Part shown: positions 49,836 to 57,886 of the stretch, piece after piece
Layout of the letters: the number at the start of each line of letters is the position of its first letter
Numbering within the stretch: the first letter of the stretch is position 1
Assembly: GCF_002858935.1 (NCBI RefSeq)
Contig: NZ_PJRT01000005.1
Coordinates: 310,001 to 374,000 of the forward strand
Length of the DNA stretch: 64,000 bases
DNA from: Pantoea endophytica
GTDB taxonomy: Bacteria; Pseudomonadota; Gammaproteobacteria; Enterobacterales; Enterobacteriaceae
Direction of reading: 5' to 3'
Translations under genes and position numbers: made by a program
The notes under the pieces: generated by a model
What the model saw: only the letters and a program-made list of their open reading frames with translations
Databases searched by the model: none
Told to the model about the DNA's origin: nothing

Positions 49836-50284
49836 ACTCGATCTTCTTCTCTCACGATCATGTTGTAGGTTGAAACAGTCTTATAGACTATTTGAGAAAG
49901 ATCATTTGCCAGTAAGACCCATCCTACAACCGGCACAGTTCGGCCAACAAAAGCCCCAAGATTGTTTGTCCACATCGGCTTGAGTAACTTAATGCTGGTA
50001 TTAGTGAACGTTGGCAAAGGTCTGGGCAATTTCACATTCAGAATTTGACGCGAATATTTAGAGGCGATCGAAGTACCAGGTGTAGCATTGCCGGGCTTAC
50101 CTCTTGTACCCAGAATAGGAAGACCAAGAATGATGCTGCTCACCGCAACAATGTTATTGATGCCACCTACATGCTCATCAATTTTGTCCAAAAGTATCCA
50201 AAAAAATAATTCACCAGCTGAAACATTGCTGACTCCTTTGTAAAAGTACGTCCCATTAAGCTGCTCAACCGTATCCATAATCAT
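49829..50284 (-). CDS. hcp-island membrane-associated protein, unknown family
   Basis: 151 residues. A hydrophobic stretch NNIVAVSSIILGLPILG (about 40-56) and a second FVGRTVPVVGWVLLANDLSQIVY (about 112-134) suggest a membrane hairpin or two helices; between them is a basic Pro/Thr-rich part. It is first in the unit with DUF1493 and hcp. I do not recognise the family. Position and hydrophobic design make it a candidate T6SS membrane-acting effector. ATG 50278 is a possible start as well. Confidence 0.65.
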   Translation of the reverse strand: MIMDTVEQLNGTYFYKGVSNVSAGELFFWILLDKIDEHVGGINNIVAVSSIILGLPILGTRGKPGNATPGTSIASKYSRQILNVKLPRPLPTFTNTSIKLLKPMWTNNLGAFVGRTVPVVGWVLLANDLSQIVYKTVSTYNMIVREEDRVW

Positions 50285-50427
50285 CCTCCCTGAATTACAG
50301 GCGGCCAGATTACAACGTGATGAACGCTATTTTTTGTTCAAAAGAGAGGAGTGGAACCACTAATAGCGGGTTAACTATTGGAGAGTTTAGGGAGACTATG
50401 GCAGCGTTTGCCTGGCAAAGGCAGCGT

Positions 50428-50482
50428 GGTCGCCATGATTGGCGACCCAGCGTTTTCGTAGGGTGCACATTTATGCGCACCG
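50428..50482. repeat. Two extragenic palindromes before the second MCP
   Basis: GGTCGCC-ATGATT-GGCGACC (50428-50447) and GTAGGGTGCACATTTATGCGCACC (50458-50482, one mismatch). They are two distinct palindrome types placed side by side at the MCP 3' end. Confidence 0.65.
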
Positions 50483-50493
50483 GCTAAATCAGC

Positions 50494-52137
50494 TTAAAAA
50501 CTCTGCCAATCCGCATCATTCACCACCGCAACGCGCGAGGGTTTAACGAATGAAGGCGTACGCACCACAGCCTGCTTTTGCTGAACTTCGCCAGCCGCCG
50601 CGACATGGAATTTACCCACCAGCTGATTCAAATTCCCGGCCTGTTCCTGCAGCGATTGCGAAGCGGCAGAGGCTTCTTGCACCAGCGCGGCGTTCTGCTG
50701 CGTAACGTCGTCCATCTGATTCACCGCTTGCTGCACCTGCACGATGCCCTGACTCTGCTCGACAGCGGCAGCGGCAATTTCTTCCACCAGTTGGCTTACC
50801 TGATGAATGGCATCGTTCATCACGCTCATATTACGGCCTACGTCGCTGGCCTGCGCAGCACCGGCTTCGGTCAGACGATGTGACTCTTCGATCAGCGTTT
50901 TGATTTCGCGCGCGGCGGTGGTTGAACGTTGCGACAAGTTGCGCACTTCACCGGCGACTACGGCGAAGCCTTTGCCGTGTTCACCGGCACGTGCGGCTTC
51001 AACGGCGGCGTTCAGCGCCAGAATGTTGGTTTGGAAGGCGATGCCTTCAATGATCGAGACGATTTCCGTCACTTTGCGCGAGCTACCACGAATGTTATCC
51101 ATGGTTGAAAGCATGGTAGTCAGTGACGTGCTGCTCTTCTCTGACAATCCGCTGGCGTTAGCGGCAAGCTGACTGGCCTGGCGCGTGTTATCGGCGGTTT
51201 GACGCACGGTTTCACTCAGCTCGGTCATGCTGGCCGCGGTTTGCTCCAGCGATGCCGCCTGTTGCTCGGTGCGTGATGAGAGATCTTCATTGCCCGCGGA
51301 AATCTGTACCGATGCGCTGCTCACTGATTGTGACGCCTGACGCACCGAGGAGAGCGCGCCTGATACGCGATCCATCAGGACGTTAAACGAGTGCGCCATG
51401 TTGCCCACTTCATCACGACGGCTCTCATCTGCTTTCAGCGTTAAATCGAGGTTCTCGCTGGCAGTCATCATCACTTTGCCCGCAGCAGACAAGCTGCGAC
51501 GAATGCGCAATACGGTGAACAGCGACAGCACGCCAAAAATCAGCACGGTGGCGATAACGCCGGTGATGGTGGTCCATAACACCGAGTGGAACGTGCTGCG
51601 GTTGGTGGCGCGCAGTTCATCGCCAATGGTGATATTCAGCTGCAGCTGTTTTTGATAATCGCTAATTAGCTGGCGAATGGCGGCTCCGATACCGGTTTGT
51701 CCATCAATCAGCTTGAGGCTGATATCATTTTGATGCGCACGCGAGGCGGTGATAAACGGCGCCAGTGCGGCGGTGACGTGCTGAATATTGGCATAAGCGA
51801 CTTCGGTTAAGCGCTTATCTTCATCGCTGGAGATATCGTGCGCCATGTAGTAATCGGTCTGCGCCTTCAAATCCGCCAGCTGTTTCTGGATCTCGTCCTC
51901 AATAGCCGGCATTTTGCTGTCGTCGGTCTGGCTTTTGTGTTTGTAGAGCGTTAACGCCAACTGGTTACTGCCATCAATCAGTTTCCCCAGATCTTTGATC
52001 GAGGGAATCGCATTGGCCTGTACATATTCAAAGCGATCCTGAAAACCAGAGAGTAAGGAAATGGCGAGTATCGCTTGCAGGATGATGGCGCTAAACAGTA
52101 TGGAAAAGGTGGCAAACAGACGTTGAGAGATGTTCAT
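50494..52137 (-). CDS. Methyl-accepting chemotaxis protein with docking peptide
   Basis: 547 residues from ATG 52137 (MNISQRLFATFSILFSAIILQAILAISLLSGF). The layout is helix 1, periplasmic four-helix sensor (about 35-185), helix 2 (VLWTTITGVIATVLIFGVLSLFTVL), HAMP, signalling coiled coil with the conserved tip [30 protein letters not shown]. The C-terminal residues DWQSF match the NWETF-type pentapeptide that tethers CheR and CheB. The receptor can thus be efficiently methylated, unlike the first MCP of the window. Ligand unknown. Confidence 0.95.
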   Translation of the reverse strand: MNISQRLFATFSILFSAIILQAILAISLLSGFQDRFEYVQANAIPSIKDLGKLIDGSNQLALTLYKHKSQTDDSKMPAIEDEIQKQLADLKAQTDYYMAHDISSDEDKRLTEVAYANIQHVTAALAPFITASRAHQNDISLKLIDGQTGIGAAIRQLISDYQKQLQLNITIGDELRATNRSTFHSVLWTTITGVIATVLIFGVLSLFTVLRIRRSLSAAGKVMMTASENLDLTLKADESRRDEVGNMAHSFNVLMDRVSGALSSVRQASQSVSSASVQISAGNEDLSSRTEQQAASLEQTAASMTELSETVRQTADNTRQASQLAANASGLSEKSSTSLTTMLSTMDNIRGSSRKVTEIVSIIEGIAFQTNILALNAAVEAARAGEHGKGFAVVAGEVRNLSQRSTTAAREIKTLIEESHRLTEAGAAQASDVGRNMSVMNDAIHQVSQLVEEIAAAAVEQSQGIVQVQQAVNQMDDVTQQNAALVQEASAASQSLQEQAGNLNQLVGKFHVAAAGEVQQKQAVVRTPSFVKPSRVAVVNDADWQSF

Positions 52138-52201
52138 TTTATTATCCTTAATCTTAAAGCGTCCCGGCAAAAGCCGCGTAGGGAAGAGGGCAGATTAATA
52201 A

Positions 52202-52228
52202 CCATCGGCAGATTGAGGAAATTAGTTA
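52202..52228 (-). promoter_or_regulatory. Sigma-28 (FliA) promoter candidate of the second MCP
   Basis: On the minus strand TAAC (52228-52225), a spacer of exactly 15 bases, then GCCGATGG (52209-52202). Three of 12 consensus positions differ. It lies 65 bases before the MCP start. Confidence 0.5.
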
Positions 52229-52426
52229 ATTTTTTTATTCAGGGTTTAAGTCTTCAACTGGTTATCACGCTAATTTTTAACATTTTTGCCGGATACCAGC
52301 GCTGTATTGCATCGGATAAGTAAAGGACACCAAAACTCCGCGCTCCCTCCGATATTGCCTTACAGACCCGCTCTCTAACATTTCGGAAATCGTGAAAGTT
52401 TCTGAACTTAAAGAGAGTAAAATCCC

Positions 52427-55400
52427 ATGAATAAAATTTTCCGCGTGATTTGGCATGCTGCAACGCAGCGTTATGTGGTGGCCTCGGAGCTGGCTAAGGG
52501 CAAGGTTAAATCCCATTCCTCTTCGGTGTTAACGCCGTCCGCAAGCAAAGCCATGGCGTTAACCGGTGTGGCGCTGGCAATTACAGTGGCTCTGCATGCT
52601 ACAACGGCAATCGCTGCCAGAACCATCATTGCTAATGACAATCCGGTCATTGTAAATAATCAGGATATTGTAGGTGCGGGAACCGGCCAATATGTGCGCG
52701 GCGTAAGCGCCACAAATAATGGGACAGTTGATTTCACCACTGGTACCATCACCACTTCAAATACCTATGGGCACGGTGCATTCGCAGATACTGGCGCTGG
52801 GGTGACCTTAAAAGATATCGATATCAAAACCTCTGCAGCCACGTCGCATGGACTCTATGCGCGCGGTGCCGGCTCTATCACTGGTGACGGTATCAATATC
52901 ATTACATCTGGCAAAGGTTCATACGGGGTCCAAACCAGCGATGGTGATATCACGCTGACTAACGGCACCATTAAAACCAGCGGAGCCAATTCCTTCGGTG
53001 CGTTTGCGGCAGCGGGTGCTGGGCATCTTTTCATCAGTGATAGCAGCATCAGTACCACGGGCGATGGTGCTCATGCGGTCAACGCCACTGGTGGCGAGAT
53101 AACAATTAACAATAGCGTCATCAAAGCAGAAGGCCACATGACTAATGGCGTTAAGGCCGCAGGAAACGCCAGCGTAGTTAATGTTAATAACAGCGAGATC
53201 AGCACGGCGGGCTCATCCTCCGAAGCGGTATATGCGCAAAACGGCGGTACGGTTAATCTGACTAACACCAATATCTTTACCGATCGCATTAATAACTACG
53301 GTCTGCGTGCCAATGGAGGCAATTCAGTGGTGAATTATGATGGCGGCACCATTACCACCACTGGAGGTACAATAACGGTTCAGGCATTCAATGGCGGGAC
53401 ATTAAATATCCGTAATGCCACCATTAACGGTGGAGCAACAACAGTTGATGCTTATGCAACTGGCGCAATTAATCTCGATAACGTCATTATCAATAATGAT
53501 GGGTCAATGGCGACTAATGCGGCGGGTGTGTTTGTTCATGGTGTAGGCACAACGCTGAACGCCAAAAATGTCCAAATTAATACGACGGGAACCAATATCT
53601 TCGGTATTCAACTGGTTGGTAATAACTCAACGTTGGAAAATGTCGAAATTAACAGCGCTGTCAGAGGCTCCGGCCTGCAGGCATACGACGGCAGTCATAT
53701 TGTTGCAAATAATTTGCGCATGAGTATTCAAAGCCAGGAAGGGTTGGACATCTCCTCTGGTCTTACCATGAGATCAAATGGTGGCGACAATAACGTGGCG
53801 ATGGAAAATTCCCAGATCGTTATGCAAGGCACGAATAGCGCAGCGTTACTTTTCAAATCTACAGCTAACAATACTAATAACTTGTCACTGATTAACAGCG
53901 CCGTCACTGCCAGTGAAGGCATCGCCATGAAAGTCACTGATACGGCGAATGCACAGGTGACCGCCTCTGGTGCTTTATTATCCGGCGCGACGCTGTTATC
54001 TACTGGCGTTAGCAGCACAGGCACGGTTAGCAATGTGACATTGACCGGTGATAACGGCTCAGTATTTAACGGTGATGTCATCATCGATCGCGCCAACACC
54101 GCGACTAACATCATCAACCTCGATAACAACTCCGTCTGGAGTGGTGCGACCAGCTCACTGGAAAATCTGAACCTGGCGAATGGCAGCCAGTGGAATGTTA
54201 CGTCGAGCTCTGCGGTGGATAATCTGACGCTGAATAACGCCACGCTGAATATGACCGCGGCCGGCACCGGCTTTAGCAAGGTGACCTTGAGCAGCCTGAA
54301 CAGCACCAACGGTACCATCGACTTCAAAACCCATCTGATGGATGATCATTCAGAGACCGATCACCTGCACATCACCGGTGATTACGCCGGTAACAGCAAC
54401 GTGGTGGTGCAGAACGCCGGCGGCACCGGCGCGCAAACCATCGATGGTATCGAGCTGATTCGCGTCGATGGCAACGTAAACGGTACGTTCACCCAGCAGG
54501 GCCGTATTGTGGCCGGTGCTTACGATTATCATCTGGTGCAGGATGCCAATAAATGGGTACTGGAGAGCAACAGCAACAACGTGGCACCGGGCAATCCAGG
54601 CAGCAATCCGGTTAATCCTGGCGATCCTGACAACGGCTCCGGCACGCCAGGCGATGATACTGGCACGCCGGGCAGTGGTTCAGGTAATGCGGGCGATGTG
54701 GGCAAGCCGGTTAAAGGCTTCCCGATTACGCGTCCGGAAGCGGGCAGCTATGCGGCTAACCTCGCTGCGGCGAATACCTTATTTACCACCTCGCTGGATG
54801 ATCGTCTGGGTGAGACCCACTACATTGGTGCAGATGGTAAGAAACACGCCACCAGCCTGTGGTTGCGTAACGCAGGTGGACACACGCGCTTCAGCGATAG
54901 TTCCGGCCAGCTGAAAACCACCGGTAACCGTTATGTGATGCAGTTAGGCGGCGATATCGCCAAGTGGAGCAGTAATGGTGCGGACCGTTTCCATCTGGGT
55001 GTCATGGGCGGCTACGCTAATGCGCAAAGTAACACACACTCCAACGTGACGGGTTACACCGCAAAAGGTCAGGTGCACGGTTACAGCACGGGCGTTTACG
55101 CGACCTGGTTGCAGGACAACGCTGACAAGACCGGAGCTTATGTAGACAGCTGGATGCTCTACAACTGGTTTGATAACAGCGTGAAAGGTGATGGCATCGC
55201 GGAAGAGAGCTACAAATCGAGAGGCATCACCGCGTCAGTGGAAGCCGGTTACAGCTTCAAAGTCGCGGAGATGAGCGAGCGTTCCAGCGTCTATCTGCAG
55301 CCGAAGGCGCAGACGACCTGGATGGGCGTGAAAGCCAAGGATCATCAAGAGCAAAACGGCACGCGCGTGGTAGGTGAAGGCGACAACAACCTGCAAACGC

Positions 55401-55693
55401 GTCTGGGTGTTCGCGCTTACATCAAAGGCCACAATGCCATTGATGATGGTAAAAACCGCACCTTCGAGCCGTTTATCGAAGCCAACTGGGTGCACAACAC
55501 CGAAACCTTTGGCAGCAGCATGAATGGCATCAGCGTGCAGCAAGCCGGGGCGCGTAACCTCGGTGAAGTGAAGCTGGGCGTCGATGCGAAGCTGAATAAA
55601 ACCGTTAATCTGTGGGGCAATTTGGGGCAGCAGATGGGTGATAAGGGTTACAGCGATACCAGCGCAATGGTGGGCGTGAAGGTTAATTTCTGA
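52427..55693 (+). CDS. Autotransporter (type V secretion) with ESPR signal
   Basis: 1088 residues. The start MNKIFRVIWHAATQRYVVAS is an extended signal peptide region (ESPR), followed by a hydrophobic core ending ATTAIAA near 64. The passenger (about 65-715) is a string of short Asn/Gly/Thr-rich beta-helix repeats (for example ITTSGKGSYGV, IKTSGANSFGA, ISTTGDGAHAV), typical of adhesin-like surface proteins. A Pro/Gly/Asp/Asn linker lies at about 718-765, then the 12-strand beta-barrel (about 790-1088) ends in VNF with a final Phe for Bam insertion. No protease or lipase motif is seen. The likely role is adhesion or aggregation. Confidence 0.93.
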   Translation: MNKIFRVIWHAATQRYVVASELAKGKVKSHSSSVLTPSASKAMALTGVALAITVALHATTAIAARTIIANDNPVIVNNQDIVGAGTGQYVRGVSATNNGTVDFTTGTITTSNTYGHGAFADTGAGVTLKDIDIKTSAATSHGLYARGAGSITGDGINIITSGKGSYGVQTSDGDITLTNGTIKTSGANSFGAFAAAGAGHLFISDSSISTTGDGAHAVNATGGEITINNSVIKAEGHMTNGVKAAGNASVVNVNNSEISTAGSSSEAVYAQNGGTVNLTNTNIFTDRINNYGLRANGGNSVVNYDGGTITTTGGTITVQAFNGGTLNIRNATINGGATTVDAYATGAINLDNVIINNDGSMATNAAGVFVHGVGTTLNAKNVQINTTGTNIFGIQLVGNNSTLENVEINSAVRGSGLQAYDGSHIVANNLRMSIQSQEGLDISSGLTMRSNGGDNNVAMENSQIVMQGTNSAALLFKSTANNTNNLSLINSAVTASEGIAMKVTDTANAQVTASGALLSGATLLSTGVSSTGTVSNVTLTGDNGSVFNGDVIIDRANTATNIINLDNNSVWSGATSSLENLNLANGSQWNVTSSSAVDNLTLNNATLNMTAAGTGFSKVTLSSLNSTNGTIDFKTHLMDDHSETDHLHITGDYAGNSNVVVQNAGGTGAQTIDGIELIRVDGNVNGTFTQQGRIVAGAYDYHLVQDANKWVLESNSNNVAPGNPGSNPVNPGDPDNGSGTPGDDTGTPGSGSGNAGDVGKPVKGFPITRPEAGSYAANLAAANTLFTTSLDDRLGETHYIGADGKKHATSLWLRNAGGHTRFSDSSGQLKTTGNRYVMQLGGDIAKWSSNGADRFHLGVMGGYANAQSNTHSNVTGYTAKGQVHGYSTGVYATWLQDNADKTGAYVDSWMLYNWFDNSVKGDGIAEESYKSRGITASVEAGYSFKVAEMSERSSVYLQPKAQTTWMGVKAKDHQEQNGTRVVGEGDNNLQTRLGVRAYIKGHNAIDDGKNRTFEPFIEANWVHNTETFGSSMNGISVQQAGARNLGEVKLGVDAKLNKTVNLWGNLGQQMGDKGYSDTSAMVGVKVNF

Positions 55694-55716
55694 TAACACA
55701 AATCGCTTGAAAAATC

Positions 55717-55754
55717 GCGCCGCTACGAATGCGTGCATGTTTCTGTAGCGGCGC
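55717..55754. repeat. 10-bp inverted repeat between the autotransporter and glgX
   Basis: GCGCCGCTAC (55717-55726) and GTAGCGGCGC (55745-55754) are perfect inverted arms with an 18-base loop, between converging genes. The arm sequence also occurs near 39870, so it is an extragenic repeat. It may act as a two-way terminator or RNA stop. Confidence 0.7.
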
Positions 55755-55778
55755 AGTTTATTAAGCAAATTTATATAA

Positions 55779-57851
55779 TTACGGCCTGCGGAACAGCGCC
55801 ATACTGCGGCCTTCCAGTTCGAAATCCTTCTCTTTGGTAATCACTAACCCTTTCTCAACGCTGTCAGACGTCGAAAGCTCCAGCACCCAGCCGCCTTCAC
55901 CAAACTGTGGAATACTGAACGGCACATTGCCTTCATATGGATTAAACAGCATCAACACGTCATGCCAGATGCCTTCCTCCGGCACTAAATCCGGGCGACC
56001 GAGATACACCCCGAGCGTGGTGCCATCATCCCATTGATCATCCTGCTGGAAGCCGCCACCGGCGTTAAACCATTTGATTTCCATACCATCGCGCCAGCTT
56101 TCACGCCGCAGCAGCGGTTGTTGAGCGCGTAACGCCAGAATATGCCGGGTAAAGTCGCGCAGTGCATCAGCAGAAGGCGGCAGGTTTTCCCAATGCAGCC
56201 AGGAAATCTCGCTGTCCTGGCAGTAGCCGTTATTGTTGCCGAGTTGACTGCGGCCAAACTCATCGCCCGCCAGCAACATCGGCGTGCCGTGCGAGAACAG
56301 CAGCGTGGCGAGGAAGTTGCGTTTCTGCCGCTCACGTACCGCGTTGATGCCTTCATCGTCCGTCGGGCCTTCCGCACCGTAATTGTACGAACGGTTCTCG
56401 TTATGGCCGTCATTATTGTCTTCACCGTTAGCTTCGTTGTGTTTCTCGTTGTACGAAACCAAATCGTTGAGCGTGAAGCCATCATGCGCGGTAAGGAAAT
56501 TGATGCTGGACCAGGGACGGCGACCGCGCTGATCGTAGAGATCGCCAGAACCCAGCAGGCGCGCGGCGAAGTCATTAGTGACCATGTCACCTTTCCAGTA
56601 CTCACGCACCGTATCGCGATATTTATCGTTCCACTCCGCCCAGCCCGGCGGGAAGCCGCCAACCTGATAACCGCCCGGCCCAATATCCCACGGCTCACCG
56701 ATCAATTTCAGTTTGGACAACACCGGATCCTGCATGATGGCATCGAAGAAGCCACTACGCTGGTCAAAGCCTTCCGGTTCACGGCCCAGCACGGTGCCGA
56801 GATCGAAACGGAAGCCATCAACGTGCATGGATTCGGCCCAATAACGCAGCGAATCCAGAATCATCTGCAGCACGCGCGGATGCGACGTATTCACGGTGTT
56901 ACCGGTGCCGGTGTCATTGATGTAGTAGCGATGCTGATCCGGCAGCGTGCGGTAATAAGAGTAGTTATCAATGCCTTTAAACGACAACGTGGGGCCGAGT
57001 TCATTGCCTTCGGCGGTGTGGTTGTAAACCACGTCGAGGATCACTTCGAGGCCAGCATCGTGGAAGGCGCGCACCATATCGCGGAAGCCCTGAATCCCGC
57101 GCGGGCCAAAGTAGCGCGTGGCCGGGGCGAAGAACGCCAGCGTGTTGTAGCCCCAGAAGTTTTTCAGACCGCGATCCAGTAGATGCTGATCGTCCGGGAA
57201 ACCGTGCACCGGCAGCAGCTCCACGGTGGTTACGCCCAGGCTTTTGATGTAATCGATCGAAGCCTGATTGCTTAAACCGTCGTAAGTGCCGCGCATCTCT
57301 TCGGGCACCGCCGGATTAAGCTGGCTAAAACCTTTAACGTGCGCTTCATAAATGACCGTTTTCGACCACGGAATATTCGGTCGATTAGCATCCTGCCAGT
57401 CAAATTCATTGGGATCGATGACCACACATTTGGGCGTAAACGGTGCGCTGTCGCGGGTATCGAAACTCAAATCCTTATCTTCATGCAGCAGGTCATACGC
57501 GAAGTGCGACTCGTCCCACTGCAATTCGCCCGCCAGTTCGCGTGCGTAAGGGTCGAGCAACAGTTTGTTAGGGTTAAAGCGATGGCCATTTTCCGGCTCG
57601 TACGGGCCGTGCACGCGATAGCCATAGAGCGCGCCGGGCTGCAAGCCGGGAATGTAACCGTGCCACACTTCATGGGTGTATTCCGGCAAATCGAAGCGGG
57701 CGATTTCGTTTTCGCCGCTCTCATCGTACAAACACAGTTCGACTCGCTCAGCGCAGGCCGAAAACAGCGCAAAGTTCACGCCCTGGCCATCATAGTTAGC
57801 GCCAAGCACTTGTCCCGAACCTGCTGTAATTTCTAGAGGCTTACTTGTCAT
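55779..57851 (-). CDS. glgX: Glycogen/maltodextrin debranching enzyme GlgX (TreX)
   Basis: 690 residues of GH13. An N-terminal CBM48 (GANYDGQGVNFALFSACAERVELCL), then the barrel with the nucleophile Asp in HVDGFRFDLGTVLGRE, acid/base Glu in LKLIGEPWDIGPGGYQVGGFP and the third carboxylate in NFLTAHDGF. It removes alpha-1,6 branches and gives linear maltodextrins. E. coli GlgX (about 657 residues) sits in the glg operon; here it is last in treZ-treY-glgX, 35 bases after treY, so its product feeds TreY. Confidence 0.94.
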   Translation of the reverse strand: MTSKPLEITAGSGQVLGANYDGQGVNFALFSACAERVELCLYDESGENEIARFDLPEYTHEVWHGYIPGLQPGALYGYRVHGPYEPENGHRFNPNKLLLDPYARELAGELQWDESHFAYDLLHEDKDLSFDTRDSAPFTPKCVVIDPNEFDWQDANRPNIPWSKTVIYEAHVKGFSQLNPAVPEEMRGTYDGLSNQASIDYIKSLGVTTVELLPVHGFPDDQHLLDRGLKNFWGYNTLAFFAPATRYFGPRGIQGFRDMVRAFHDAGLEVILDVVYNHTAEGNELGPTLSFKGIDNYSYYRTLPDQHRYYINDTGTGNTVNTSHPRVLQMILDSLRYWAESMHVDGFRFDLGTVLGREPEGFDQRSGFFDAIMQDPVLSKLKLIGEPWDIGPGGYQVGGFPPGWAEWNDKYRDTVREYWKGDMVTNDFAARLLGSGDLYDQRGRRPWSSINFLTAHDGFTLNDLVSYNEKHNEANGEDNNDGHNENRSYNYGAEGPTDDEGINAVRERQKRNFLATLLFSHGTPMLLAGDEFGRSQLGNNNGYCQDSEISWLHWENLPPSADALRDFTRHILALRAQQPLLRRESWRDGMEIKWFNAGGGFQQDDQWDDGTTLGVYLGRPDLVPEEGIWHDVLMLFNPYEGNVPFSIPQFGEGGWVLELSTSDSVEKGLVITKEKDFELEGRSMALFRRP

Positions 57852-57886
57852 CCATTATTCTCCACACAGATTAATCGGGTAATGCA

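Noticed and set aside
56142-57182. Open frame of 346 codons opposite glgX
   Set aside because: Same reason: mirror of a GC-rich coding frame, with no ribosome site or domain.
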